From Morella rubra (lineage: Eukaryota > Streptophyta > Magnoliopsida > Fagales > Myricaceae), in assembly GCA_003952965.2 (NCBI GenBank), contig CM025852.1, forward strand, positions 7,905,001 to 7,969,000: a DNA stretch of 64,000 bases. Reading direction: 5' to 3'. The translations under genes were made by a program, and so were the position numbers. This document shows positions 33,778 to 53,620 of the stretch, piece after piece (positions within the stretch are counted from its first letter, which is position 1; each line of letters begins with the position of its first letter). The notes under the pieces are model-generated. The model was given only the letters and a program-made list of their open reading frames with translations. It was not told the DNA's origin and did not search any database.

Positions 33778-34540
33778 ATGGCCACAAAAAGTGTAGTTGT
33801 TGACCTGACCAAGGGAGAGAAATTGGACGGTACCAACTATGACATGTGGCACAAAAAGATTCAATACTTGCTGAATGAATAGGAAGTCTTGAAGAATTTG
33901 ACCTAAGTATGTCCCTACCTGAAGATGGGAATACTGCCCAACATCGTCGGGACATTGAGGCATACAAAGCCTGGGCTAAAAAGGATAGGTGTGTGCGCTT
34001 TACTATGTTAAGCAGCATGCACAATCTGATTTGAGAGTTTGAGAACTACCCAACTGTCCAGGAAATGTGGATCCAACTGAAAGCTGCTTATGGGGGTACA
34101 TCTGCAACTAGGTTACGTGCTCTTACCTTGAGGTTTGAGCAGTATGTTATGGACCCAAAGCATACCATGACAATCCATCTGAAAACATGTGCCTTGATTC
34201 GTGATCTAAAGACTACAAGTGTTAATCTCACAGATGAGCAACAAGTTAAGCTGTGATATTTTCACTGCCAGAATCCAATTGGGGACAAATGAAACTAATG
34301 CTGACTCATAGTGAGAATATCAAGACATTTGCTGAAATGTTCGCCATTTAGAGCTAGAGGCGGAGCGCCGGGGTGCGAACCGTCCAACTGCGCTTGTTGC
34401 CCAAGGTGGGCAACACAAGGCATTTAGGCCTAAGCACAAAGTGGCTGAGAAATCATTTGGTATAGCAAAGGGTCTTAGGCCTAATAATGAAAAGATTGCA
34501 AAGCACAGGGGCAAGCGCTTGCAAGAAGGATAGGACCAAG
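33778..34540 (+). pseudogene. copia gag
   Basis: ATG at 33778 gives MATKSVVVDLTKGEKLDGTN followed by YDMWHKKIQYLLNE, a copia gag N-terminus. A TAG follows at Gln position ~36 and a second stop soon after. Later text in other frames includes WIQLKAAYGGTSATRLRALT and MTIHLKTCALIRDLK (34065-34256), as expected for the gag core. Multiple stops and shifts make it non-functional. Confidence 0.7.
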
Positions 34541-35900
34541 ATTCACTTCGCTCGTGAGTGCACTGAGACGAAAAGGTACCATCTGGACCAACTCTCTCTT
34601 TACTTTTGTTTGTTCACATGTATACGTTGCTCACTCGATCCCTGAATGGATTGTAGATACAGGAGCAACCAAACATGTAGCTAGAAATCGAGTTGGATTT
34701 GTAGTTTATCGAAAACTACCAGCAGACACACAATTCGTTATTTTGGGTAACGGCATGTGAGAATAAGTGTTATGAGTTGAAATTTTTTAACTCAAGATGC
34801 GTCTGAGACGTACATTACTTCTCCATGATGTGCTCTATGCACCTAGTGTTAAATGTAATCTATTTTCAGTTATTTCCATGTTAGACCTTGGTTTTAGTTT
34901 TCATTTTAATGGGCCACAAATGGATTTGTATTTAAATAGGGCTTTGTATGGACAAAGTTTTTAAAATAATGGTTGCTTTATATTGGATTTAAAACGTTCC
35001 TTCTTTTCTTACATTGCTAATAATGATGATGTTATTTCTAACTCTGTGAAATGACATGCTAGACTAGGACACATAGGAAAAGATAGAATGGCTAGACTAG
35101 CTAGAGAAGGCCTATTGGGATCTCTCACTAATGTAAGCCTACCTGTGTGTAAGCCTTATTTAGCTTGTAAAGCATGTAGGAAACCTTTTGGTAAGGCACC
35201 TAGGGCATTTCATCCTCTAGAATTAGTCTATTCAGATATTTGTGGACCTATGAATGTAAAGGCATGCCATAACGCATCTTATTTCCTCACTTTGATAGAT
35301 GATTATTCCGTTTCAGTTACGTTTATCTGATCTCCCATCACTATGAAGTATTCGGATTGCTTCAAGCGTTTTTTTGGCAAGGTTGAGAATCAGAAAGAGA
35401 AAATTTTAAAAATTCTTCGAACTAATTGAGGTCGTGAATATCTATCCATTCAATTTTCAGCAACTGTGTGAGGAAAAAGGTATACATAGGCAATTAACGA
35501 TTCCTAGAACTCCGCAACAAAATGGTGTTGCAGAAAGAAGGAATCGTACATTATTGGAAATGGTTAGATCGATGATAGCGCAGGCCAACCTCCCAATATC
35601 TTTCTTAGGGGGATGCTCTTCTAACTGCTGCCTACATCCTTAACCGAGTGCCTTCGAAGTCAGTTCCTAACACCCCATATGAATCTGGAATGGCACAAAA
35701 CCTATTTTGGTGCATTTGTGGCTTGGGTAGATACTCAGAAAGCTTAAAGGGATACGTGATATTTGGTGAACATTCTAATGGAAGAATGATTGAGATAGAG
35801 TCGCGTGATGTCACATTCATTGAGAATGATTTTTTAGATATCGGAAAAGCAAAGAAACCGCTTCACGGTGTTCTTCAAGAGGTTGAGAATCATTAGAGGA
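34541..35900 (+). pseudogene. copia pol: protease and integrase remnants
   Basis: 34640-34760 gives WIVDTGATKHVARN, the aspartic protease motif DTGA with its usual spacing. 35088-35330 gives CKACRKPFGKAPRAFHPLEL and VYSDICGPMNVKA, then YFLTLIDDYS, the integrase zinc-binding and core start. 35490-35610 includes PRTPQQNGVAERRNRTLLEM, the DDE Glu block. 35720-35896 gives GYVIFGEHSNGRMIEIESRDVTF-type text, the region after integrase. Stops separate these blocks. Confidence 0.75.
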
Positions 35901-43932
<8,032 letters not shown>

Positions 43933-44831
43933 AAATTATGCTCTTCCTCTTGCTTTTGGTCTTCAGACTGTCTTTGCCCCAGATCTGTAAAGGTTTCATT
44001 TAGATTTCCTTTCCTTTCAATACGATTGTTGTGGGTGTAATCTTTTACTGCATTGCCTTCAGAACTGTCATAGGGAACAGATGGGTCTAAAGAGCTAGGA
44101 GTTAGTACCATGATCGGGAAGTGTCATCTTGGATAGATGTTTGTCATCTGTGATATGTGTAGTGAAATTTACCCTCTTGAATAGATTTTCATATTTCTCC
44201 TATATAGAGTACAGTTTGAATGTGGAGATCATATTGACTCGCATAGTAGAAGGTAAACTTGAAGGGGGAAGAGACATTGCTTCAGGCTTTGTTGATTCTT
44301 GTAGGCTTTTATCCTAGCAATTTGGAGTTTGTTCGTTTCATTTCGGAATTGAGTTGTTTGCATTTGGTAGTACCTGCAAGATGTGTAGTAATATCTGCTG
44401 CTTATTTCAATAGATATTCATTTCCACGAGGGATGACGTCTAATGTTGTTACCTTCCGATAAAAGACTCTTTTTTGAGTTTTTTATTTTTTTTCTAGGCA
44501 AACAAGCAATTTTTTTGAAATGGGTCATTTCAAAGTGGCGTGATACGAGGCCCATAGATAAATTAAAGTGGGCTCAATGCTCACACAACTAGATCAAGCC
44601 CACATTTTTGAGACCCAAATTCGGATCAAAAGATCCAGAGAACTAAGATTCGGAGACTCGAACCAGTCCCAAACGCCCAATCAAAACACTAACGTCGGAC
44701 ATGCAATGACGTTGGTACCTAGAGAAGCTGGTCCCTGGTACGATCCTTCCCTGGATGTCTTTTCGTAAAACGCCTGCTACCAAAAGTGGGGGAGGACGGC
44801 GGAGGATGAGTGGAAAAGCTCCACAAGTGAG
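43933..44831. other. RABH1b 3' region and intergenic DNA
   Basis: 43933-44450 is probably the 3' UTR and flank. 44460-44831 is the target sequence of LINE2 and shows nothing coding. Confidence 0.4.
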
Positions 44832-45310
44832 ATTCATGCTTCCCATTTTTCTTGCAGGAAATTCCTTCACGCCAGTGTGGAAATTTACGTAACCCCTCCC
44901 AGGACTTCCTTCTAAAAGCACCTTAGACGCCGCTCTCTGGAGCCCCTGAGCGAAATGCTCTCGCCCTCACTCTTCCTCTCCCAGCCCCTCTCCTACCAAC
45001 CAACCCCTCTGTCCCCCCTCTCGTACAGGGTCCCACCTTGCCATCATCCATTCGCCGTCATCCCTTATTTTGCATCTTGATTCTTTCAAGTAAAATCCTA
45101 TAGTTTTCATTCTGAATCCCCTTGACTTATCCCCTTTTTTCGTTGCCTTTTCCCTGTTTCCCAATTTTTTCTTGGAGTATCCTTTCTTTGTGGTTTGACG
45201 CCGATCTTTTTACCTACAATATTCAGTCTTTCGCCAAACTTATCCACCTTTTTCTCTTGGTGTTTACTTTTCTAGCTTTAACTGTGATTCTTGCGATTTT
45301 GGCTTGATCG

Positions 45311-47043
45311 ATGAAGATGAGTTCTTCCAAATTACCGATGGGAGATATCGAAGAGCTCACGGAAAAAACCAAGAACCTATCTTGGGATGATATGGCGGGG
45401 TTGCTGAAGGTCAATAGTGTGCGAGCAAAAGATTTTGAGGCTTTGACCCTTGTAGGCAGGCTAGTTTCTAGGAAAATTTTTCCTAAGCCGATCATCTTTC
45501 CTCTCATTAAGGCAGGATGGCATTTCATTCCCAATCTGCATATTGAGGATGCTGGGCCCAATAAGTTTCTTTTCTCGTTTCAGTCTTTGGCAGAGAAGGA
45601 GAAGGTGATGAGGTTGGCCCCATAGAATTTTAAAGGCTACCTTATGATACTGAAGGAATGGAGGAGGGGAGAAACCATAAATGAAGTAGAGATCTCGCAG
45701 GCACAGTTCTGGGTGCAAATACATGGACTCCCTATGGAATGTTTGGATGAGGACAACGCTTATCTCCTTGGTAGCAAGCTGGGTCAGGATCTTTGTGTGG
45801 AACTGGTGGATTTCAATAAACCATACCTCTGGGTTCAAGTTTGTTTTGCGATTGAAGATACTTTACTGCCGGGTTTTTATCTGCCCCGTGAGAATCTTAA
45901 CCAGTATGGGTTTCATTCAAGTTTGAAAGATTATCTAGTTTTTGTATGAGATGTGGCCGTATAACCCATACTATGGGTACTTGACTGATAATGCTCATCC
46001 TTACCAACTTGAGTTGGGTGCGGACATGAGAGGAATGGTACCTATGGAGGAAATGGAGCCTGTCATTCCCAATCACATTCGGTTTGGAAAAGATAGTCTC
46101 AGCAAAGGGAGGCTAGTGTCGTCGCCTAGAGAGGGAGGGGTAATAACGCTAGTGGAGAAAGGTGAAATATTAACAGTCCATTTATGCAATTGTCTCCCGC
46201 TGGGGATGGATCGCTGATGGCTAAGGGACTGAAGGACAGTTTGGTGATTCAACAGATGGTTCCCCTTAAGGACAAGAGTCAGTTGAGACAGGAATCTTGC
46301 CAGCCAAAGGGTGGTGATGCCGATATTGCTTTGGCCTTGGTAACTAAGTGCCAGTCAACGAAGGAAAGGCAAGAGTTCCCACCTGGACTACAATGTTATC
46401 CTCAGTTGGACGGAGTCTGGAAGCAATCAATGGGCAATTCTAGCTGGTGTCAAGCGGAGACCAAATGTGGGCCTAAGCAGAATTTGAGTGGGTTGATTGC
46501 CAGTGAGGAGACTTTACATAGCTCAAATGTACAGGAGTTAGATCATACAGAGAGCGGAGTGCGGACCCAATTGCTTAGGCAAGGTTTGGCCAGGAATTAT
46601 GAAGGAGCCTGTGCAAGTTTCGCCAACATTTGTGAAGGAGTCCATGGGAATTTTGACATCACTCAAGAGAGGAAGAGATATGCAAACAGGTGGAGATGAC
46701 ACTCAACTAAAGAAGTGCCGAGAGAATCAAGTGGTGCAAAGTTTAGATGCGGAAGAGAACCTTGCTATGCTCTTTGCCCTTGGGTTTGGCGATAATGTGG
46801 GAGGACGGAAAAGAAAAAAATTTGGACCTAAGAAAAAGTCAGCTGAGCATGTGATGGAACCTGAGGCAGCATCTGAAGGTAAGGGGGAGGGGTTTATTTC
46901 AGCTAGGCAGCGGGCCTATATCTGCCCCCACCCCAGCCATGAAGCTCATCTCTTGGAATTGTCGGGGTTTGAGGAGACCCACAGCATCAAGAGCCCTAAG
47001 GATGCTTCTGAGAGAAGTAGATATTGTGGGTATTTTTCTGATT
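45311..47043 (+). pseudogene. LINE2 ORF1 (gag-like)
   Basis: From ATG 45311 (MKMSSSKLPMGDIEELTEKT) the DUF4283-like domain is read to a TAG at 45623. It continues in another frame at 45644-45949 with QFWVQIHGLPMECLDEDN. The zinc knuckle is not readable: the frame reads YEMWPYNPYYGYL where LINE1 has CFHCG. The low-complexity C-terminal part follows at 46184-47043 and includes AMLFALGFGDNVGGRKRKKF. Frameshifts separate these blocks. Confidence 0.75.
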
Positions 47044-47873
47044 AAGACTAAAATAAAAGATGATCATCTTCAATCGATCTTTTGAAGGCTTGGATTTTCG
47101 TTTTATATTTCCTTTCCTCCGGTTGGTTGTAAGGGTGGTCTGGCTTTCTGCTGGAGGCCGGAGTTAGTTTCTGATGTCATTCATTTCTCTAGGAATATTC
47201 TGCACTTACTGATTTGCTTGGGGGGAGACCGAATGGATTTTTATGTTCCTTTGTATATAGGCCGCCTCTTTGGAGGCATAAGGAGGCATTTTGGGATGAG
47301 TTATCGGCTTTGAGTGGGTCTGATGGGCAACCCTGGATTTGCACAGGGGATTTCAGTGATATTTTGAAGCAAGCTGATAAAAGAGGAGGGCATGCTGTTA
47401 GGGGTTCCTGTTCACGTGGGCTGCGACATTTTGTGGACAGTATGGGTTTTGTGGATCTTGGTTTCTCAGGTCGCACTTTCACTTGGACCAATGGCAAATC
47501 GGGATTGGCTTGCATTAGAGAACGCTTAGATAGGTGTATTGCTAATATTTTTTGGCGCACTAGTTTCCCGAATGCTAGAGTAAGACATTTCAACATAACT
47601 AATTCAGACCACATACCGCTAATACTAGATCTTTTTGGGTGTGAAGTTACAATGGCTAAGAGTTTCAAATTCAAACAATTTTGGGCCCGTGAAGCTTCTT
47701 GTTTTGGACTCATAGCTGATACGTGGAGGAGACCAATGAGTGGCACACCTTATAGGATTCTTTTCAACAAAATTCGGGTTGTTCGGGATGCTTTGAGAAA
47801 GTGGAATGTAGCTATGTTTGGGGATATTCATGTGCGTTTGGCTAGAGTTAAAAAACAACTTATCATTGCTTAA
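46939..47873 (+). pseudogene. LINE2 ORF2: endonuclease domain
   Basis: ORF2 begins at 46939 with MKLISWNCRGL, as in LINE1. A shift and stops follow to ~47213. 47214-47873 is open with FLCSFVYRPPLWRHKEAF, WICTGDFSDILK (family GDFN), RERLDRCIAN and NSDHIPLIL. The catalytic His block is intact, but GDFN reads GDFS. Confidence 0.78.
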
Positions 47874-47903
47874 CAAGTAGAACCCACAAGCCATAATATA
47901 TGG

Positions 47904-50320
47904 GTGGAGAACTATCTTCGGCTAGAACTTGATGAACAATTACAGCAAGAAGAAATTTTGTGGAAGCAAAAATCAAGAGTGGCTTGGTTGACTTCAAATG
48001 ACCTCAATACAAAATTCTTCTATGCTTCTATGATCATTCGTTGTTGTAGGAATCAAATTGTAGAGCTGAAATCTGGGAGTAGGGAATAGATCACGGGAAG
48101 GAGCTGGTTGAGTTTTACTCCTTGTTATATACTACTGATCACCCCATTATTCCAGATGATCTGGAAAATTTGGTTGAAGTTTCTATATCGGAGGCAGAAA
48201 ATGAGTAGCTTATTAACATCCCTAGAGGGGAGGAAATATGGGATACATTAAAGAAAATGCATCCTGATAAGGCTCCTGGGCCTGACGGTATGACGGTATT
48301 TTTCTCTAAACAATATTGGAAAATTGTTGGTGCTGATGTAATAACAACTGTGAGAGATTTTTTTTATCTATGGACAACACTTGCCGACACTCAACCACAC
48401 TAATCTTGTCCTAATTCCAAAGGTGGATCATCTAACTTTGGTGGGACAGTTTTGTCCCATTAGTTTGTGTAATGTAGTGTACAAATTAATCTCCAAGATT
48501 TTGACGGAACGATTGAAGAGGGTGTTGCCGAAGCTGATTTTGCCATATCAATTAGCTTTTGTGCCAGGGAGGGTGATTTAGGATAATTATATTGTGGCTG
48601 CCAAAATTTTTAATGGAATGAATAATAAGCAAGGTCAGGGAAGTTCAATGACAATTAAAGCGGATATGGAAAAGGTATATGATCGTGTGGAGTGAGATTT
48701 TATTTTTAAAATTCTAGAGAAGTTTGGGTTTCACCAAGTTTGGATTAATTGGATCCGCGAATGTCTTTCTACATCCAGTTTCTCGGTGATGCTAAATGGT
48801 GGGCCTTTTGGCCATTTTGCTCTTTCTCGAGATCTTCAGCAAGGTGACCCTCTTTCGCCTCTACTTTTTCTATTATGTTCTGAGATTCTCTTTTCAAATT
48901 TTATTGAAAGAAGAAGCAACGGGTAGTATTCGAGGTATCAAGGTAGGAAGACAAGCACCAGTTATTATTCATCTCCTTTTTCGCGGATCATTTATTGTTA
49001 AAGCTAATATAAGAGAAGCTAGAGTGTTGAAGCGTTGCTTAGAAAAATACATGTTATAGTCGGGGCAAAAGATTAATAGGGGTAAATCTTTTATTCATTT
49101 TAGTAAGAATTTTTTGGGGTCTACAATAGTGCCTATTTGTGATTTGTTACAGCTTAAGAAGCTACCGGCTAAGGCAAAGCACCTTGGGCTTCCACTTATT
49201 ATCCCCTGATCTAAATATATTGCATTGACTTAACTCAAAGAAAGACTTTTTGCCAAGCTAGCGGGATGGAAAGCAAAACTGTTCTCCCAAGCCAGGCAGG
49301 CAACTATGATTAGAAGTGTGGTTGCCTCTCTCCCAGCTTACTCCACGAGTTTCTTTGCTTTTCCTTCAAAGTGATGTAAGGAGGTTGATAGGGCCCTTAA
49401 AAATTTCTGGTTGGGATTTAAACCAAAAAAAAACTAGGAATCTCACTCTAAAATCATGGAGTTCGATCTGCACCCCTAAGTTTGTGGGAGGTTTGGGTTT
49501 TTGAACTATGGCAGATCTTAACAAGGTTATGTTGTCTAAACTTGCATGGAAAGTTGCTACTGAGGACTCATGCTTGTGGGTGCAATTGGTGAGAAGTAAA
49601 TACCTTCGAAATTATAATTTTTGGGAGGTGGAGAGCAGTCTTCATTCTTTTTGGTGGTTAAAAGTTATCTTGATTTGGGCAGATGTTATATGGTGGGAAA
49701 TGGTCAGGATATTTTGGTGTGGTTAGATCCATGGATCCCCTCTATTAGTGGTTTCTCCATTAGTGGTTTCAAGCCTTTTCCTTTGTATCCAGATCAGAAT
49801 CGAGTGTTTCTTAAAGTGGCTGACCTTATAGATGAGTCCACTGGGCAATGGAATCGTTCCCTCATTTGGGCTACTTTTAGCCAACCTCATGCGGAGGCTA
49901 TTGTTAAGATCCATTTGAGTTTAAATACCAAGAGAGATGAGCTTACATGGGTGCCGAAAAATTCTGGTGGTTTTTCCATCAAATCCATGTACCGTGAGAT
50001 TATCAAACTTAAGATGGCTCTCATTTCCCGGTTGGATTGCTCTTGGTGGAAAAAAGTATGGAGGATGAAAGTTCATGAGCGCTTTAAAATTTCATTATGG
50101 AAATTATTGTAGGACGTTATCCCTACTAGAGGTAGGGAGGCGTTGAAAATTGGGAGTCGAGATGTAGATAGGGTGAAGTGCGTGTTTTGTGGAGCTGCCA
50201 ATGAAACAATTTCGCACTTGATGCTAGAATGCCTAGTGAGCCAAATTATTTGGAGTACTTCTCCTTGGGGATTGGCGTATATACAGGCAAGTTGGAGACA
50301 TTGTTAGGAGTCTCTCTAGT
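47904..50320 (+). pseudogene. LINE2 ORF2: reverse transcriptase to zf-RVT region
   Basis: Recognisable blocks in shifting frames: KAPGPDGMTVFF (48270s), [18 protein letters not shown] (48450s), AFVPGRVI then a stop, KADMEKVYDRVE, QQGDPLSPLLF (48840s). The catalytic FADD reads FADHLL because one codon is missing near 48985. Then KRCLEKYML, LPAKAKHLGLPL, and the zf-RVT text WRMKVHERFKISLWKLL at ~50060-50112 and CVFCGAANETISHLML near 50180-50220. Confidence 0.75.
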
Positions 50321-50546
50321 TTAAATTCCTTCGTCTTTAGTTATGTTAAAAGAGGTGTAAATATGAAAGCGCACCACCTTGCTCGTTAGGCTGCATCCAT
50401 AATTATTTCCGGAGGCCACATCAATATTTTTGAGCATTTTTTGGACTTGTCTTGGATTTATACTGGGACTGATCCTCGATAGTCTTTCCTCCTTTTTTTT
50501 TTTTTTGAATAATAATAATAATAATAATAAAATATTCATGCTTCCC

Positions 50547-51196
50547 TAGGATAGCGAGCATTTGAAAATTCACTCGCAGGGGGAAGGACAAGGCTAGAGT
50601 GACAAACAAGGCATATCTATGGCTGTTGATGCTGGCCATGAGATGCATGCAGTCCTCCTTCCAGCAACAAAAAATCGACTTGTCACATCGTACCCCCCAA
50701 CGAATCAAAATCCCACCAGAGGGTGGAGAACGAATGATGTTTATTAAATATTTTAAATTATTTATTAAATAAAGGACAAGATCAATTCAAACGTATTTTT
50801 TTTATATATATAATTTTATTTATTATTACATAATTTCAATAGATAAAATTGCTAAACTATTTAATCGATCTTGAGACATAGTTGTTCTTAAATAATTTTT
50901 TATAATCTTTAGTTTAAAAAACTTCTTTTTACAAATGGAACTGTAATGAATATTAACTGCTTGCCTATCTAAGCTGGGAAAGGGGAGGAGGATAGGAGCT
51001 TCTCCACCACCTGGATATGTGCGCAAAATGGATGAGCAAGTATTGTAGATTGGAAGTCTAAAGCGAAGGCAAAGACTTCCCTAGATACATGCAACAGAAT
51101 GGGTTATGGGTAGACTCTTTTTAGTTTATTTAGTTTGTTCTCTATTACAAATCCTTCACTTTGCTTCTTCTTATTCCCAAATCCTAACTGTAAGTG
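50547..51196. other. intergenic, nothing recognised
   Basis: AT-rich; no gene or pairable repeat seen. Confidence 0.4.
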
Positions 51197-51532
51197 GAGA
51201 TAGAACAATGACAAACAATAAAAGTGCCAAAAAATAAAGTAAGATGGTTGCAAAATGCTTCGTCAGATGGTTGTCGTCGGGAACTCGGAGTCCATAGGCA
51301 TCTTGCAGGAAGACTTACAACTACGTAAGTTCTTTGCTCATAATGATGATTGTTTGTTGAAATGGATATCACACGCCGGCAGAATAGATAAGCGCACAAC
51401 ATTGCTGAGTGGGCAGCTAGTTGTGTTATATATGGTTGTATTAATCCCCTTTCAATCCTGAAGGATCTTTTGCTCTGTGACATGAACTCTATCTAATATA
51501 TGTCACTTTTCCAAAAAAAAAAAGAGATAGAA
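51197..51532 (+). mobile_element. 5'-truncated LINE tail with 9-bp target duplication
   Basis: gagatagaa flanks it (51197-51205, 51524-51532). The insert ends in a poly(A) run at 51512-51523. The last coding part reads HNIAEWAASCVIYGCINPLS, which fits the end of a LINE RNase H domain (the NxxAHxLA position). Confidence 0.75.
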
Positions 51533-51569
51533 GCCATCAGTGAATTCAAGCAGCGAACTTGATGCTTTA

Positions 51570-51785
51570 GGGGGCGTTTGTTTGTCTAATTTTTTTGGGG
51601 CCCAAAATTTCTACCACACCAAACACATTTCAAACCCAATAAACTTCACATTTTTACACATACACTTCACACTTTTACACACACACATACACTTCAAACT
51701 TTTCACAAACCCCAATAAATTTCAACATTCAAAAGATTCCTAAAATTTTGGGAATATTCCTAAATTTTGGTAAACAAACGCCCCC
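51570..51785. mobile_element. PIF/Harbinger (Tourist-like) MITE
   Basis: 216 bases with 14-bp inverted ends GGGGGCGTTTGTTT / AAACAAACGCCCCC, flanked by TTA on both sides (51567-51569, 51786-51788), the standard Harbinger target. No coding capacity. Confidence 0.88.
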
Positions 51786-51903
51786 TTAGAAGGTCGTCTG
51801 TGACGCTCCATGAAGACAATTAAATAGCAAAAACAAATTAAGAAGATAATTTTTGTTTAGTTAGTGTATGATTCTCCGAATCTTAATGGAGGCTGCTCAT
51901 TAT

Positions 51904-52149
51904 TGAAGCACAGTTATCTCCAGCATTGCGTCTGTCTCCCGTTAGCAAACATTGTCATTGAGTGACTCTACCCTTCTAGAATAGTGGTAGATGACAGCTG
52001 TTGAATACATGCGTCTTGTGTACCGTGATTCTAGGCTAAAGATTCTTGACACATAACAACATGTAGCATTTTATATAATATTTGTCGTATTCTCTATTGA
52101 GATATATGAGAAAGAGATTTTTAGAATCACTCTGTTCGAGAACTCTTTA
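51904..52149 (+). repeat. copia 5' LTR
   Basis: Aligned with 56490-56735: shared GTCTGTCTCCC, TGACTCTACCCTTCTAGAATAG, ACCGTGATTCTAGG and TTTGTCGTATTCTCTATTGA-type blocks. Confidence 0.88.
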
Positions 52150-52179
52150 TGGTATCAGAGCCATTTCAACTCACATCGC

Positions 52180-53125
52180 ATGGCTGAAACTGAGCGTGAC
52201 GGAGAGGAAAATATTCCTCCTCCACGTAAGGAGGTTTTGCAACTTTCCACACCTCTCAACACTATTACATCACTCGTCACTGTCAAGCTAACCCATGAGA
52301 ATTATCTCTTGTGGAAGGCTCAAATGGTTCCTTATTTACGGGGTCAACATCTTTTCGGCTATATACATGGTAGCTGTCGTCCTCCATCTATTTTTCTTGA
52401 AGGTTCTTCTGATACAAATCCAACTTATGATCACTGGGTTCAGCAAGACCAACTGATCTTGAGTGCACTCATCTCTTCTTTTATATGAATCGTTGATTGC
52501 ACAGATTATTGGTCTCATGTCTTCACAAGCTGTCTAGCAAGCTTTGGAGACTTTATTTGCTTCGACGACCCAGGCTCATCTTGGTCAGCTTCATTTTCAA
52601 CTAGCTACGTTGAAAAAGGGGTTTGACTCCATGACCGATTTTTTCAGAAGACCAAGTTGTTAGCAAACACTATGGCAGCAGTTCGACGCCCTTTATCCTC
52701 TAGTGAGTTTAATATTTATCCTTTGGCTGGTCTAGTTTCCGAATATGATTCCCTTGTGACCTCTGTCACTACTCGGTTTGACCAACCTTCATCTGAAGAA
52801 TTATTTAGTCATCTCTTAACTTATGAGGCTCATCTTCTACATTAGACTGCTACTAGTACACCGGTTTCCTCTGAGATTACTGTCGATGCTGTGGGAAACA
52901 ATCTGCTCCTCATGGAAAAAATGTTCGTGGCCGTGGGTTTAACCGAGGTTTTCGTGACGGTTTCCTTCTCAGCCTCTTTTCTTCCTTGATGATCGCCCGA
53001 TCTGTCAAGTTTGTTCTAAACCTGGTCATACCACGCTCCATTGCTATAATAGGTTTAATCAAGTTTTTCAAGCCCCTCCTCCGGCCTCTTTTACTGTACA
53101 CTACTCTTCTATCCCTTCTGGACAT
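52180..53125 (+). pseudogene. copia gag
   Basis: MAETERDGEENIPPPRKEVL starts at 52180. LTHENYLLWKAQMVPYLRGQ is the gag N-terminal motif. The frame stops at 52486 and gag continues with shifts to a C-x2-C-x4-H-x4-C knuckle (CQVCSKPGHTTLHC) at ~53003-53044. The nucleocapsid knuckle is intact, but the frame is broken. Confidence 0.8.
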
Positions 53126-53620
53126 GATTCTAGCTGGTACCCTGATTTAGCAGCTACGAATCACATGACACATGATTTTTCTAATCTGTCTATCAATCCG
53201 ATTGAGTATGGTGGTGAGGAGCAGGTTCGAGTTGGCGATGGGACACCCTTACCTATTCATCATACAGGCGGCTCTTCCTTCTCCACACCTTCTGGCAATC
53301 TCCTTATCCATAATCTTTTACATGTTCCTCTTCTCACTAAAAATTTAATCTCTGTTCGTCAGTTTTGTGCCGATAATCTTGTTTTCTTTGAATTTCATGC
53401 TTATTTTTTCTATGTCAAGGATCGTCGCACCGGGACGCTTCTTCTTCGAGGCCCTACTAAGCATGGGCTCTATATTTTCCCATCCTCTATCAATGTTTCT
53501 GCACCTTCTTCCTCTGCTCCTCAAGCCTCTGTTGGTGAGAAAACTTATGTTTCTCATTGGCACCTGCGCTTCGGACATCCTTCCTTAAAGATAGTCCGCC
53601 AAGTTCTCAACTGTTTTTAG
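53126..53620 (+). pseudogene. copia protease and pre-integrase domain
   Basis: SWYPDLAATNHMTHD (from ~53132) is the protease active-site block, but the usual DSGA reads DLAA, so the catalytic motif is altered. HWHLRFGHPSLKIV near 53560 is the GAG-pre-integrase motif. Reading stops at 53618. Confidence 0.8.

Larger units (their letters stand above)
28364..34228. repeat. 5.9 kb near-perfect palindrome (arms ~2.9 kb, 52-bp spacer)
   Basis: Left arm 28364-31246 is the reverse complement of right arm 31299-34228, with spacer 31247-31298. Matching landmarks include AGATTAACAC (28364) with GTGTTAATCT (34219), the copia gag start, two tRNA-like modules, the LTR (30180-30615 against 31957-32397) and the maturase-like fragment. 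Only scattered substitutions and small indels separate the arms. Confidence 0.92.
31957..35900 (+). mobile_element. copia retrotransposon, 5' LTR to integrase (3' part missing)
   Basis: LTR 31957-32397, then TTAGTATCAGAGC (primer-binding-site-like, initiator Met tRNA type), a GC-rich leader, gag from ATG 33778 and pol up to the region after integrase. No reverse transcriptase, RNase H or 3' LTR was found, so the element is truncated. The sequence leaves the palindrome at 34228 and continues only on this side. Confidence 0.8.
44832..50546 (+). mobile_element. second L1-type LINE, decayed, with 13-bp target duplication
   Basis: attcatgcttccc occurs at 44832-44844 and 50534-50546 and brackets the element. 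Inside are a LINE ORF1, an ORF2 with endonuclease and reverse transcriptase, and a tail ending in a T run followed by (AAT)n at 50490-50533. It is related to the LINE at 2426-8532 but more decayed, with many stops and frameshifts. Confidence 0.9.
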
